Below are positions 1-8,894 of a DNA stretch of 64,000 bases, piece after piece. Made by a program: the position numbers and the translations under genes. The DNA lies in the NCBI GenBank assembly GCA_900319625.1, contig ONPD01000003.1:62001-126000 (forward strand), in the 5' to 3' direction. This DNA is from an uncultured Treponema sp. Lineage in GTDB: Bacteria; Spirochaetota; Spirochaetia; Treponematales; Treponemataceae. The notes under the pieces are model-generated. The model had not been told where the DNA came from, searched no databases, and was given only the letters and a program-made list of their open reading frames with translations. Numbering within the stretch: the first letter of the stretch is position 1; every line of letters starts with the position of its first letter.

Positions 1-115
1 ATTCCTGAATCTGATTGATGATATCATTTTCGTAATCAGAAAAATCATCTGCAAAAGCAAAGGCTGAAATCAATATAAAAAAAATAAAAAATGTCTTTGT
101 TCTAATAAATTTCAT
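1..115 (-). CDS. Secreted protein, N-terminal fragment (partial)
   Basis: The minus strand is open from an ATG at 115 to the window edge, so only the first 38 codons are visible. They encode a typical Sec signal peptide: a basic start (MKFIRTK), a Phe/Ile-rich core and an Ala-Phe-Ala ending before Asp-Asp. The mature part starts acidic (DDFSDYENDI). Function cannot be read from this fragment. It is transcribed divergently from the glycosyltransferase at 229. No strong ribosome binding site is visible, so the start rests mainly on the signal peptide. Confidence 0.6.
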   Translation of the reverse strand, partial: MKFIRTKTFFIFFILISAFAFADDFSDYENDIINQIQE

Positions 116-228
116 AATAAAAATGATAAAAAATTTTACTTATTTTTGCAACTTTTTTTTGCACCACTATGTCTAAATAAAAAAAGACTGATTTAAACTG
201 ATGGAATAAAAGGGAGATTTCCAATTTT

Positions 229-1281
229 ATGAAAAACACAACTAAAGAGATTCCAATTTTCTTTGCCTCGGATGACAATTATGTTCCTCTTCTGGCAACA
301 GCAATCAAATCACTTCTTTCTAATGCCTCAAAGAATTACACTTACAAAATCTACGTGCTTACAACTACAATTTCACAGGAAAAACGTGAAAAAATTGTAG
401 CAATGGCGACTGAAAATTCTACAATTGAGTTTGTTTCGCTCACAGCAGAACTCGACAAGCTGCGCCACCTTTTCAAGCTGCGCGATTATTATTCTCAGGA
501 AACCTATTACCGTTTCTTCATTCCAAATCTTTTTCCAAAATATAAGAAAATCATCTACCTTGACTGCGATATCATCGTAAAAGGCGATATTTCTGAGCTT
601 TATAACATCGATCTTGGAAATAATTACGTTGCGGCAGCACCGGAGGAAGTTTTCATCCTTCATCCAAACTGGCTCAACTACCCTCGCGGGGCTCTTGGAA
701 TTGAACCGGAGGATTACTTCAATGCCGGCGTAATGCTTTTGAATACAGAGCGCATGCTCAAGGACAAAATCGCAGAAAAATTTGTTGCCCTTGCAGAAAA
801 ATATACCTTCCGCATCGTTCAGGATGAAGACTATCTCAACGTTCTTTTGAGAGATCACAAAATGATTCTTCCTCTTGACTGGAATAAGACCGCATTCAAA
901 AATGATGCATACGATGATAAAAACCTCAAAATCATCCATTATAAAATCATCTGGCGCCCATGGCACTATGAAAACGTTCTTTACGAAAACCTTTTCTGGT
1001 TCTATGCAAAGCAGACAGACTTCTATCTTGACCTGAAAGACAAGCTTGCAGCTTATGATGATGCGGCAAAACAGAAGGACAAGGATATGTTCGAATGGTT
1101 TGTTGCCGCAACAAAAGAGGACGCAGAGAGTCCAAACAGCTACCGCCTGACTCACAAGAAAGTTATGAAAGAGGGTGGATTTTTTATCAGAAAATTGTCT
1201 AAAATATCTAAGTTGAAGAAAGTTTCTAAACTTATTGGAATAAAAGGACACAGATCTGTATATGGCAGTAGAAAAAAGTAA
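229..1281 (+). CDS. Glycosyltransferase family 8 protein
   Basis: 350 residues with the GT8 (GT-A fold, retaining) pattern. There is an N-terminal strand IPIFFASDDNYVPLLATAI, the metal-binding DxD motif in YLDCDII (Asp112, Asp114), and NAGVMLLN around residue 165. A later HYKIIWRPWH stretch takes the place of the usual H-x-G-x-x-K-P-W motif. The family moves sugars from nucleotide-sugars to lipids, glycans or proteins. It overlaps the next acyltransferase by 20 bases and is followed by another acyltransferase and a second GT8, so glycolipid or surface glycan synthesis is the likely role (inference). Family is firm; donor and acceptor are unknown. Confidence 0.88.
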   Translation: MKNTTKEIPIFFASDDNYVPLLATAIKSLLSNASKNYTYKIYVLTTTISQEKREKIVAMATENSTIEFVSLTAELDKLRHLFKLRDYYSQETYYRFFIPNLFPKYKKIIYLDCDIIVKGDISELYNIDLGNNYVAAAPEEVFILHPNWLNYPRGALGIEPEDYFNAGVMLLNTERMLKDKIAEKFVALAEKYTFRIVQDEDYLNVLLRDHKMILPLDWNKTAFKNDAYDDKNLKIIHYKIIWRPWHYENVLYENLFWFYAKQTDFYLDLKDKLAAYDDAAKQKDKDMFEWFVAATKEDAESPNSYRLTHKKVMKEGGFFIRKLSKISKLKKVSKLIGIKGHRSVYGSRKK

Positions 1282-2101
1282 GGACAGACTTGAAGTATTA
1301 GCCCGTATTGAAGAATACGAGAAAAATCAGTGGTGGAGTAAGGATGTTGAGGATGATCCTCCAACACGCCAGCTGCAGCCGGGTGAAGTTGATTTTACCC
1401 GCAGAAAGCTGCGCAGTAAAATTCACACTCATTTTGCCAACAAGGCCGGATGGAAATTTATTCAGAGCCTTGTAAAATCTGGTGCTTTGATGATGGACGA
1501 GCCGGAAGGACTTGAAAACTACGAAGCTGTAAAAGATATGGGCGTTGTAATGACATGTAATCACTTCAACCCTTTTGATAACTTTGCAGTTTTACTTACT
1601 ATCGATAAATATCTTAAGCACCATATTATGTGGAAGGTAATCCGCGAGGGAAACTACACAAACTTTCCGGGCTTTTACGGCTACCTTTTCCGCGGCTGTA
1701 ATACCCTGCCTTTCAGCTCAAATTACTCTGTAACAAAGGAGTTTTTCGCAGGCGTAAAAACCCTTCTTAAAAAGAAACAGAAGCTGCTTGTTTACGCTGA
1801 ACAGGGAATGTGGTGGAACTACAGAAAGCCGCGACCACTGACTGCCGGGGCGGCCCGCTTTGCAATTGAAAACAACGTTCCTCTTCTGCCGATGTTCATC
1901 ACAATGCGTGATTCAGACAAAATCGGCGACGACGGATTCCCTATCCAGATTTACAAGGTTCACGTTCTTCCGGCTTTGTACCCGGATCCGAATCTTTCTA
2001 AAAAACAGAATATCGAGATGATTCGTCAGAAGAACTATGACATGTGGAAGGAAGTTTACGAAAAGACTTACGGAATTCCGCTGACATATCTTACAAAATA
2101 A
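1262..2101 (+). CDS. PlsC-family 1-acyl-glycerophosphate-type acyltransferase
   Basis: 279 residues. The acyltransferase HX4D motif is in TCNHFNPFDNF (His101, Asp106). The acceptor-binding region YAEQGMWW...AARFAIENNVPLLPMFI matches the PlsC motif III/IV area, with EQG where most members have PEG. The family transfers acyl chains from acyl-ACP or acyl-CoA to lysophospholipid or glycolipid acceptors at the inner membrane. The ATG lies inside the last codons of the upstream GT8 gene (20-base overlap), so the two are probably translationally coupled. Substrate unknown. Confidence 0.85.
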   Translation: MAVEKSKDRLEVLARIEEYEKNQWWSKDVEDDPPTRQLQPGEVDFTRRKLRSKIHTHFANKAGWKFIQSLVKSGALMMDEPEGLENYEAVKDMGVVMTCNHFNPFDNFAVLLTIDKYLKHHIMWKVIREGNYTNFPGFYGYLFRGCNTLPFSSNYSVTKEFFAGVKTLLKKKQKLLVYAEQGMWWNYRKPRPLTAGAARFAIENNVPLLPMFITMRDSDKIGDDGFPIQIYKVHVLPALYPDPNLSKKQNIEMIRQKNYDMWKEVYEKTYGIPLTYLTK

Positions 2102-2143
2102 ATCCACAAGGATGGGCCGGGCCGGCAGACCCGGCAATTTTTT

Positions 2144-2947
2144 ATGAAAAAAGATAAGGTTAGAGGCGAACTGCCTGATACAATCTACTATTCAGATGAA
2201 CTCAACGAAGAATTTTCCCCGATGAAGATTGAAGCCCGTAAAATTGATGAAAATTATGATTACGGAAAATCGACATTTGGCTGGAAACTGATTCGTTTTT
2301 TTCTATACCGCATAGTTGCCCTTCCGATTGCAGCAGTATTCCTAAAGCTTAAATACCGCCATAAAATCGTAAACCGCCGCGCCCTTACAAAAAACAATAA
2401 GGGGACAGGCTATTTTGTTTTTGCAAACCACACAAACCCGGTCTGCGACGCCCTTATCCCCACTTTTGTAAGCTTTCCACGCGGAGTTTTTGTAATCGTT
2501 CATCCAAATAACGTAAGCATTCCGGGTCTTGGAAACATCACCCATTATCTGGGAGCCCTGCCCCTTCCTGACAATCTGGCCGCAACAAAAAACTTTATGA
2601 ACATCATTAAGACCAGAATCAGCGAGCACAAAGCAGTAATGATTTACCCGGAAGCCCACATCTGGCCATTCTATACAAAAATCCGCCATTTTTCTGATTT
2701 GTCCTTCAGGTACCCGGTTCAGCATAAGGTTCCTTCCTTCTGCTTTACAAACACCTATCAGAAAAGACGCTTTTCAAAACAGCCCCGTATTGTAACTTAT
2801 GTAGACGGCCCCTTTTACCCTGATGAAAAGCTTCCTGCAAAGGAACAGAAAACAGAGCTTCGTGACCGCATCTACAATACAATGTGCGAACGGGCAAAAA
2901 AGAGCAATTACGAAATCATCAAATATATAAGGAAAGAAAATGATTAA
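2144..2947 (+). CDS. PlsC-like acyltransferase with altered HX5D motif
   Basis: 267 residues. A hydrophobic stretch near residues 50-65 (RFFLYRIVALPIAAVFL) may anchor it in the membrane. The catalytic region reads FANHTNPVCDALIP: five residues lie between the His and the Asp, whereas the upstream paralogue and the family have four. The motif III equivalent IYPEAHIWPF keeps the Pro-Glu pair. Family membership is clear from overall pattern and position; activity is less certain because of the spacing. It overlaps the following GT8 gene by 8 bases and follows the first acyltransferase by 42, so the four genes form one operon. Confidence 0.8.
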   Translation: MKKDKVRGELPDTIYYSDELNEEFSPMKIEARKIDENYDYGKSTFGWKLIRFFLYRIVALPIAAVFLKLKYRHKIVNRRALTKNNKGTGYFVFANHTNPVCDALIPTFVSFPRGVFVIVHPNNVSIPGLGNITHYLGALPLPDNLAATKNFMNIIKTRISEHKAVMIYPEAHIWPFYTKIRHFSDLSFRYPVQHKVPSFCFTNTYQKRRFSKQPRIVTYVDGPFYPDEKLPAKEQKTELRDRIYNTMCERAKKSNYEIIKYIRKEND

Positions 2948-3782
2948 TATTTTATTCTGTGGCAACGATAAAGTTTTTGACGGTGCCCTTACTACCATGC
3001 TTTCAATTTTAAAGCGCACAGACACAAAAGAAGATTTTACCTTTTACATTTACACAATGGACGTAAGCCACATCAAAGCTGAATACAAAGCCTTTACAGA
3101 CGAACAGATTGCCTTTCTTGACGGGGTTGTAAAATCATACAACCAGGAAAACAGGGTAATCAAAATTGATGTCCGTGACATTTACGACCGTGAGTTTGCA
3201 AACAGCCCTAATGAACAGTGCTACTGCTCGCCTTACACCCTGCTGCGCTTATTTGCAGACCTGGTTCCAGATATGCCGGACAAGCTTTTGTACCTGGACA
3301 TTGACCTTTTATTCAACCGTGACGTCCGCCTGCTCTGGAACACCGACGTCAGTAATGTTGAATATGCCGCAAGCCGCGACCACTACGGAAAAATCATCCT
3401 TTTCTTCCGCCGAAAGTTCATCAATGCCGGGGTAATTTTATTCAACCTTGCAGAATGTAAAAAAACGGGACTTTTTGAAAAGAGCCGCAACTTTATAAAA
3501 ACAAGAAAGCTCCTTTTTGCCGACGAAAGTGCCATCATCTTAAGCACTACAAAGCAGAAGGTTTTGAGCCAGCGCTTCAACGACCAGAAGTTCCTCTATA
3601 AAGACACCGTAATCCGCCACTTTTCAAAGCGCCTTTTCTGGCTGCCATACCCTCATGTTGCCAACATCAAGCAGTGGAAGATTACAAAGGTACATAAGAT
3701 TTTCGGCTATGAAAATTTTGATGACATTTTGTACGAGTATGTTTATTTGAAGGGGAAGTTTGAAGCTGAAAATCAGCAGTAA
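2940..3782 (+). CDS. Glycosyltransferase family 8 protein
   Basis: 280 residues. GT8 features are the N-terminal strand INILFCGNDKVFDGALTTMLSIL, the DxD motif in LLYLDIDLLF (Asp120, Asp122) and FINAGVILFNL, the usual post-DxD block. C-terminal IRHFSKRLFWLPYP fills the place of the HxxGxxKPW motif. It is the last gene of the GT8/PlsC/PlsC/GT8 cassette and ends 1 base before the convergent amylase gene, leaving no room for a separate terminator. Likely a glycolipid or surface-glycan sugar transferase; donor not determinable. Confidence 0.85.
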   Translation: MINILFCGNDKVFDGALTTMLSILKRTDTKEDFTFYIYTMDVSHIKAEYKAFTDEQIAFLDGVVKSYNQENRVIKIDVRDIYDREFANSPNEQCYCSPYTLLRLFADLVPDMPDKLLYLDIDLLFNRDVRLLWNTDVSNVEYAASRDHYGKIILFFRRKFINAGVILFNLAECKKTGLFEKSRNFIKTRKLLFADESAIILSTTKQKVLSQRFNDQKFLYKDTVIRHFSKRLFWLPYPHVANIKQWKITKVHKIFGYENFDDILYEYVYLKGKFEAENQQ

Positions 3783-3783
3783 A

Positions 3784-5187
3784 TTAATACACAACATAAA
3801 TCTCTCTGGCCTTTAATTTAGCAGAAAGCATTCCCTTTTTGACCTTAAATTGAAGGCCATGAGCCTTGTCAGCGTAAATTCCGTCCGGCAAAGATGAAAG
3901 AGCCTTAATTTTAACTTCATCTCCAGTATTAATAATTACAACTCCCTTTTTACCGCGTTCAATGCATAAAATCTTACTTCCGCCGTCTTCATCAGCATTA
4001 AAAAGATTTTCTTCTTCTCCCCGCATTGCAGTCCTGAATTTATTTACAGCAATTACTTCAGGATTTTTAAATTCATCATTTCCTGCGTCTCCGATTTTTG
4101 ATGCACCAGGAAACTGAACTCCCTCCGCGCCCTTAGGCCTGCTGAAAAACAAAGGAGTGCCTTCTTTTCGCGCCGTAATGACAGCCCAGCCTGCGCGCAG
4201 CTGAAAGTTCGTAAGTTTGGCGCTTTCACCCTCATTTGCGTAGGTGTCGTGAGATTCAACCCAGGTTACAAGGCGGTCTCCCCCAGCCTCATTGCGCCAG
4301 TTTTTAAGATATTTTGCAGAAAGAGAATCGCTTTTTACCTGACTACGGAGAGTTTTTCCGTAATGACTTGCGGTTACTGCAAGGTATTTTGCATAATCTT
4401 TTTCGCGGGTATTTTCTGCCTGCAAAACTTCACCATATAAAAATAATTCATTTGCTTTATGGAGGCTGATTCCGTTAACCGCTTCCTTTCCGGTGAATAC
4501 AGGCCAGAAGGTATTTTTTTGAGCAGCCGGGTCAAGAGGATCATCAGGAAGGGCGATATGCTTTGCTGTATCAAAACGGAAACCATCTGCACCGCAATCA
4601 ACTGCATCATTCATAAAGGCCATAAAATAAGACTGAAAGAAAGGATTCTCTGTATTTACGTCTGGAAGGCCACCCATAGAATGGCTTGTTGCCTGAAGTC
4701 TATTTGCAAAGCTTTTCACAGACTGGCTGCTGTTTGCGTGATAAAGTTTTTCAATTCCTCCACAGGCTTTTATAAAATCAGGACTGACTGCTTCTTTTTT
4801 AGGTGTAGTATGATTTGGAACAACGTCAACAATCACGCCGATTCCAAGACTTTCAGCCTTTTTGCACATGCGTTCAAAATCTTCGCGAGTTCCCAGCTGA
4901 TAGTTCCCGATTTTCCAGTCAACCGGCTGGTAGTGATAATACCACTTTCCTCCCCCGTTGCGGCCAAATAACTCAAGCCCGCCATTTTCTCCTTCAAGAC
5001 AGGTATTGATTGGAGAGGTCTGAATAGCAGTAAAACCGGCCTCTGCAATTTCCGGGAGTTTTTCTTCTATAGTTTTGAATGACCAGCACCAGCAGTGTAA
5101 AATTGTGCCATCCTTAATTTTTGATTTAGGAACAGCAAAAAGAAAGCCTGAAAGTAAAAACAACAAAACAGTAAATACTTTTTTCAT
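3784..5187 (-). CDS. Secreted alpha-amylase (GH13 family)
   Basis: 467 residues. Residues 1-19 are a signal peptide (MKKVFTVLLFLLSGFLFA), so the enzyme is exported. The four GH13 regions are present: VDVVPNHTT (Asn125, His126), DGFRFDTAKH with nucleophile Asp206, FLYGEVLQ with acid/base Glu253, and TWVESHDTY with transition-state stabiliser Asp314. It should hydrolyse internal alpha-1,4 bonds of starch or glycogen in the periplasm or outside. The length suits a bacterial amylase with (beta/alpha)8 barrel and a short C-terminal beta domain. AAGGA lies 8 bases before the ATG. It is the last gene of the minus-strand run from 7949. Confidence 0.93.
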   Translation of the reverse strand: MKKVFTVLLFLLSGFLFAVPKSKIKDGTILHCWCWSFKTIEEKLPEIAEAGFTAIQTSPINTCLEGENGGLELFGRNGGGKWYYHYQPVDWKIGNYQLGTREDFERMCKKAESLGIGVIVDVVPNHTTPKKEAVSPDFIKACGGIEKLYHANSSQSVKSFANRLQATSHSMGGLPDVNTENPFFQSYFMAFMNDAVDCGADGFRFDTAKHIALPDDPLDPAAQKNTFWPVFTGKEAVNGISLHKANELFLYGEVLQAENTREKDYAKYLAVTASHYGKTLRSQVKSDSLSAKYLKNWRNEAGGDRLVTWVESHDTYANEGESAKLTNFQLRAGWAVITARKEGTPLFFSRPKGAEGVQFPGASKIGDAGNDEFKNPEVIAVNKFRTAMRGEEENLFNADEDGGSKILCIERGKKGVVIINTGDEVKIKALSSLPDGIYADKAHGLQFKVKKGMLSAKLKAREIYVVY

Positions 5188-5208
5188 AATTAAAATCCTT
5201 CTATATGA

Positions 5209-6192
5209 TTACTGAATTTCTTTTGCACGCGCACCAAAAGTTCTCTGTCTTTCACGCACTGCCTGAATATATGGATTATTCTTTTCTAAAGCATCTATTA
5301 AATCCCAGTGCCAGTCAAGAGGCGGATTATGAGGAGGGAAAAGTGCCGGCGGATCCGGCTTACGGCGGCTGTTGGCATCTTTAACTATTTTCATCAAATC
5401 TTCAAATGTCTTTTTATCTGCGATGCGTACAAGATAAGGCTCTTTATCTGCAATCAAAAATGGCGATTCAAAGGCCGTCTGGCCGGTAAAACGTAAGCCC
5501 CGGCTTTCAAGCCTCAATGCCCCCTGGGGATTTCTTACAATTTTACTTCTTCCGCTCACGGACGAATAATTCTGTCCACGGCTGACAAGGTGTTTGGGTA
5601 CATAAAACTCCCCTTTAGGCCTTTTAAAGAGAACCTGCGACTCTTCAAAATCCATATCACTCTTCCAGTAGCGCACGTCATAGGCAGCACCGCCGTCAGC
5701 CGTAAGGTATAGTACCCCTATATTTTCCGGCAGGGCCTGTTCGAACATCGTAATTCCTTCGGATTTTGCATGACCAATAAAGGTATTCCTGTCCTGGTCA
5801 TTCTGCAGGTAAAAATCAAGGTATATTTTGTCATCAGAAATCAAAAGAGGAATCAGATTTTTCTGTCTGTGGGAAAGCTCAGTTTCCAGCTCAAAAAAAG
5901 ACCAGTTTTCCCCTTCTTTCAGATTTTTTATATCAAAATAAAGCTGCTGGGGCTTTTTTGTTGTCCCGGAATTCCTTACACGAGGCTCCTTTTCATCATA
6001 ATTTTCCGGCTCCACCGCCCTGTCATAATACCAGCCGTAATATTCCTTAAGAAGGATTACAATCTGATTGTCCTCAAAAAAGACAATGCGGTCTTTTCCC
6101 TCCCAGATGCCGTAAAGAGAGGAAGGAATATTTTGTGAAAAGCAGAGATTTACAAGAAAAAAGAAAATCAACAGGAATGAAGGCTTTCTCAT
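5209..6192 (-). CDS. Secreted protein of unknown function
   Basis: 327 residues with an N-terminal signal peptide (MRKPSFLLIFFFLVNLCFS). The mature part starts IPSSLYGIWEGKDRIVFFEDNQIVILLKEYYGWYYDRA, a pattern seen in spirochaetal periplasmic proteins where a Trp-Glu-Gly segment opens a small beta domain. The C-terminal third is basic and Pro-rich around SRRKPDPPALFPPHNPPLDWHWD. I do not recognise a family. It lies 21 bases upstream of the amylase start and 7 bases after the preceding lipoprotein stop, so it is probably co-transcribed with both. Confidence 0.72.
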   Translation of the reverse strand: MRKPSFLLIFFFLVNLCFSQNIPSSLYGIWEGKDRIVFFEDNQIVILLKEYYGWYYDRAVEPENYDEKEPRVRNSGTTKKPQQLYFDIKNLKEGENWSFFELETELSHRQKNLIPLLISDDKIYLDFYLQNDQDRNTFIGHAKSEGITMFEQALPENIGVLYLTADGGAAYDVRYWKSDMDFEESQVLFKRPKGEFYVPKHLVSRGQNYSSVSGRSKIVRNPQGALRLESRGLRFTGQTAFESPFLIADKEPYLVRIADKKTFEDLMKIVKDANSRRKPDPPALFPPHNPPLDWHWDLIDALEKNNPYIQAVRERQRTFGARAKEIQ

Positions 6193-6199
6193 GCTTTTA

Positions 6200-7222
6200 T
6201 TATCGGAAGAAATTCTTTTTTAAATCACTTTCAATTTTATACATGGCAGAACGCTGGCAGGAATCTTCAGAATATGCTGAAATACGTCCAAATGTTTTAG
6301 AATATGAAAAAACAGTTTTCCCTGTTTTATTTGTCACTGAAATAGTTAATTCTGGAAAAGCATTAAAAAGTTCATCCTGCTTTTTCATATTGATTTTTGA
6401 TTCCAAATCTACAAGATAATTATAATCATTTTTTGAGGCTGAAATTATAAAATTTCTATCCATAAAAACGCTTTCAAGCTTTGCCTTAATATGCTCAGAG
6501 TTTTCGCCATTTGCCTTTACAAAAATTACAGTCTGTTTTTTGAGCTTTTCACAATCCGTATAAATCTGCTGTATTAAATCATCAGTTGCTTCATAAGTCT
6601 CTGCATTTTTTTGACTTATTGCCATTGCCATAAAAAAGTTTTTGTAAAAATCTTCCGACTGAGATAAAGCGCGGTTCAAAAGAAGGATTTTTGTATATAA
6701 TTCATTTTCAGTCTCTGCCTGTGAATAATTCTGTTTCACTACATCAGAAGAAAAATCAAGTTTTGGTTCCAGAAGTTTCCAGGCATCATTTCGATTTATA
6801 TAAGAACATACGATGAAATCATTATGGGCAGAGTCAAAATAAAAGTCTGTATGCTTCAGTCCAATAACTTCAACATCGTTTTGAACAGAAATATTTTTTG
6901 TGAGATATTTCTGTATATCCGATTTTCCTTTCTGATTTGAATAATTTTGTCGGGCAACAATATCAGTTTTTACGGAATGATTAAAATATGATGCAAGCTC
7001 AGAATCTGCATTTAGTTTTGCACTTTCAGCATTATCCCCGTGTCCGATTCTCGCAATATAATCAGAATCCGAAAAAACATAAGAAATTGTGTCATAGGAA
7101 GTCCATAGCGGTATTTTACTTTGATTTTTAACTGCCGTTCCGTCAGGAACAGAGCTGCAGCCAAAAATCAAAAAAGAAAATACCGTAATAAAAAGAGACT
7201 TATTTTTCAAGAATGTAATCAT
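6200..7222 (-). CDS. Lipoprotein, LPP20-like
   Basis: 340 residues from the ATG at 7222 (the frame is open to 7261). The N-terminus is a lipoprotein signal ending FSFLIFGC followed by Ser-Ser. The segment GHGDNAESAKLNADSELASYFNHSV resembles the LPP20 lipoprotein core, in which Ala-rich helices follow a 'sAr/Gh.gd' strand. The C-terminal half (ESVFMDRNFIISASKNDYNYLVDLESKI) looks like another small alpha/beta domain. It overlaps the end of the upstream LPP20-like gene by 23 bases, which suggests coupling. A TTG at 7210 is an alternative start. Outer-membrane or periplasmic anchoring is likely; role unknown. Confidence 0.72.
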   Translation of the reverse strand: MITFLKNKSLFITVFSFLIFGCSSVPDGTAVKNQSKIPLWTSYDTISYVFSDSDYIARIGHGDNAESAKLNADSELASYFNHSVKTDIVARQNYSNQKGKSDIQKYLTKNISVQNDVEVIGLKHTDFYFDSAHNDFIVCSYINRNDAWKLLEPKLDFSSDVVKQNYSQAETENELYTKILLLNRALSQSEDFYKNFFMAMAISQKNAETYEATDDLIQQIYTDCEKLKKQTVIFVKANGENSEHIKAKLESVFMDRNFIISASKNDYNYLVDLESKINMKKQDELFNAFPELTISVTNKTGKTVFSYSKTFGRISAYSEDSCQRSAMYKIESDLKKNFFR

Positions 7223-7949
7223 CAGCGCCAGTTGTAACTTCGTTATTGTTTGAAACAGCAATTGAATCTTTTAATTTTTTTCCAACAAGATTTTTAAGTT
7301 CTTTTGCTTCTGTAGATGTTTCATCAATATTATTCATAGCCTGCTTCAACTGCTGGTCGAAAAGTTTTTCATCCATTGCCCATACAGCATAATATTCAAA
7401 ATAATCATCTGAAACTTCTTTTTTATTATAAACCTGAGTTTCAATCCAGTAGCTTGCAACACGCTCAAGACCGCTGAAACGAACATTTACAAGAGAAGCC
7501 CGGTACATATTAACTGCTTTTTCAATTTCTGAAGGGTCGGCATTTTTCCCCTTTGCAGAAGATTTTCCTTTCATTTCTGATTCAACAGCTTTTCCGGCAA
7601 CGCGTTCAAGATTTCCTGCAACTTCAGTTTCAATATCAACAAGATCAGTCCAGTTCTGAACAAAATCAAGGTTATCACCACGGCCAACTGTTACAAAAAC
7701 CTTTTTTCCATCAAGATTCGGCATTACAGATGACAAAACTTTCTGACTGTACTGTCCTTCAATAAGAAGAGAAACCCACTGAGGTATTTCCTTTCCCAGA
7801 GTTGCTCCCTGATAATCCACAATAACTCTTTTTCCAGATTTTACAGTTGCCGATTTTCCTTTTATTCCTGAACCGGCAGTATTTGTTGTTGCACAGCTGC
7901 CAAGAACAAGGCTTGCAAATACAGCAAAAATAAAAATTGATTTTTTCAT
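7200..7949 (-). CDS. Lipoprotein, LPP20 family-like
   Basis: 249 residues. The signal MKKSIFIFAVFASLVLGSC is a clear lipobox with Cys19. The mature part has the LPP20-type layout: IPQWVSLLIEGQYSQKV, then FVTVGRGDNLDFVQNWTDLVDIETEVAGNLERVAGKAVES, then YWIETQVYNKKE. AGGAGA precedes the ATG by about 8 bases. It is the first gene of a minus-strand run down to the amylase. The 75 bases upstream are AT-rich and hold a TTAAATTTAA palindrome at 7978-7987 that also occurs twice upstream of the neighbouring CsgG-like gene. Confidence 0.78.
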   Translation of the reverse strand: MKKSIFIFAVFASLVLGSCATTNTAGSGIKGKSATVKSGKRVIVDYQGATLGKEIPQWVSLLIEGQYSQKVLSSVMPNLDGKKVFVTVGRGDNLDFVQNWTDLVDIETEVAGNLERVAGKAVESEMKGKSSAKGKNADPSEIEKAVNMYRASLVNVRFSGLERVASYWIETQVYNKKEVSDDYFEYYAVWAMDEKLFDQQLKQAMNNIDETSTEAKELKNLVGKKLKDSIAVSNNNEVTTGADDYILEK

Positions 7950-7977
7950 TTGAACATCTCCTGATTTTTTATACTAA

Positions 7978-7987
7978 TTAAATTTAA
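7978..7987. promoter_or_regulatory. Palindrome TTAAATTTAA, candidate operator
   Basis: A perfect 10-base palindrome in the 75-base gap before the lipoprotein gene starting at 7949. The same decamer occurs at 11797 and 11827 in the next promoter region, beside a XRE-type repressor gene. The surroundings are very AT-rich, so chance cannot be excluded. Confidence 0.3.
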
Positions 7988-8024
7988 TCACTAAATTATA
8001 TTTTTAGCAAGTTTTTAATTATAT

Positions 8025-8885
8025 TTAATCATTCAAATTCATTTTTACAACATCCCTGCAAGCCATATAAATTGACTTTTGTTCTTTCTTTTTTGAAAGA
8101 CCTGCTTTTATACGGATTACAGTATAATCATTGTAAAAATGTACCTGATAATTCATTCCAGGTGCAAAGCGTTTTGAGTAATAAGCCTCGTTCAACCATT
8201 CGGCTTTTCCACCCTCTTCACAAATAATATGCAGACACTTATCAAAAAGCCATTCATCATTTGTACCAGACATTTTATTGCGATAATCATAAGTTCTATC
8301 TCTGGAAAGCTTTATTCCCTCAATAGCAGTTTGAACTTTCTTCACGCCGATTTTACCCAGAATAATAGCAGCAGCCAGTAAAAGAATGATTAATTTTAAG
8401 CGCATTTTTATCCGGCTTTTTGGCTTTTTAATTTTGTTTTCCCGGGTCTTAATAAAAATGTGATGACTGCGGGCTTTTTCAAAAAGGCCGTCAGGATTCA
8501 CAAGTGACAGGATACGTTCTCTGAGAATTTTTACAGTTTTCTCAATATCACCATTTTTTACTATAAAAGCTTCACGAGAATCTGTATAACCTTCATTTGC
8601 TTCACCATCCCATCGCAGAAGATCTTTGCAATAAGATTTCAAAAAGCGGTGCACATCGTAATCCCGGGAAAAGTTTTCTGAAATCAAAAGTATATTTTTA
8701 CAGGCATGAATATATGTAAGATTTTCCGCTCCAGAAAAAGGATCTTTTGTAACAAGATATCTTTCATGCAGAGTACCTTTTGATTTATAGGCGGAATCAC
8801 GTCCGCCCAGATTAGACTCTTCTCCGATTATGAGAATATTCTGATTTGATGCCAGGTTACCCTTGCGGATATAAAGTTCTTTCAT
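8025..8885 (-). CDS. Conserved-looking membrane protein of unknown function
   Basis: 286 residues without a recognisable family. Residues about 1-155 form a soluble N-terminal part (ILIIGEESNLGGRDSAYKSK...) with a Lys/Arg-rich stretch at its end (RENKIKKPKSRIKMRLK). A single membrane segment LIILLLAAAIILG follows at about 168-180, then a C-terminal domain with alternating charged and aromatic residues. By the positive-inside rule the N-terminal part would be cytoplasmic and the C-terminal part periplasmic. It lies 9 bases after the repeat/SUMF1-type lipoprotein gene and is probably in its operon. No clear ribosome site. Confidence 0.6.
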   Translation of the reverse strand: MKELYIRKGNLASNQNILIIGEESNLGGRDSAYKSKGTLHERYLVTKDPFSGAENLTYIHACKNILLISENFSRDYDVHRFLKSYCKDLLRWDGEANEGYTDSREAFIVKNGDIEKTVKILRERILSLVNPDGLFEKARSHHIFIKTRENKIKKPKSRIKMRLKLIILLLAAAIILGKIGVKKVQTAIEGIKLSRDRTYDYRNKMSGTNDEWLFDKCLHIICEEGGKAEWLNEAYYSKRFAPGMNYQVHFYNDYTVIRIKAGLSKKKEQKSIYMACRDVVKMNLND

Positions 8886-8894
8886 TTACAGAAC

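Noticed and set aside
373..1251. Long antisense open frame (292 codons) opposite the first glycosyltransferase
   Set aside because: It lies wholly within a well-supported GT8 gene, has no family pattern, and its composition (Phe/Ile/Cys-rich) is that of a mirror frame.
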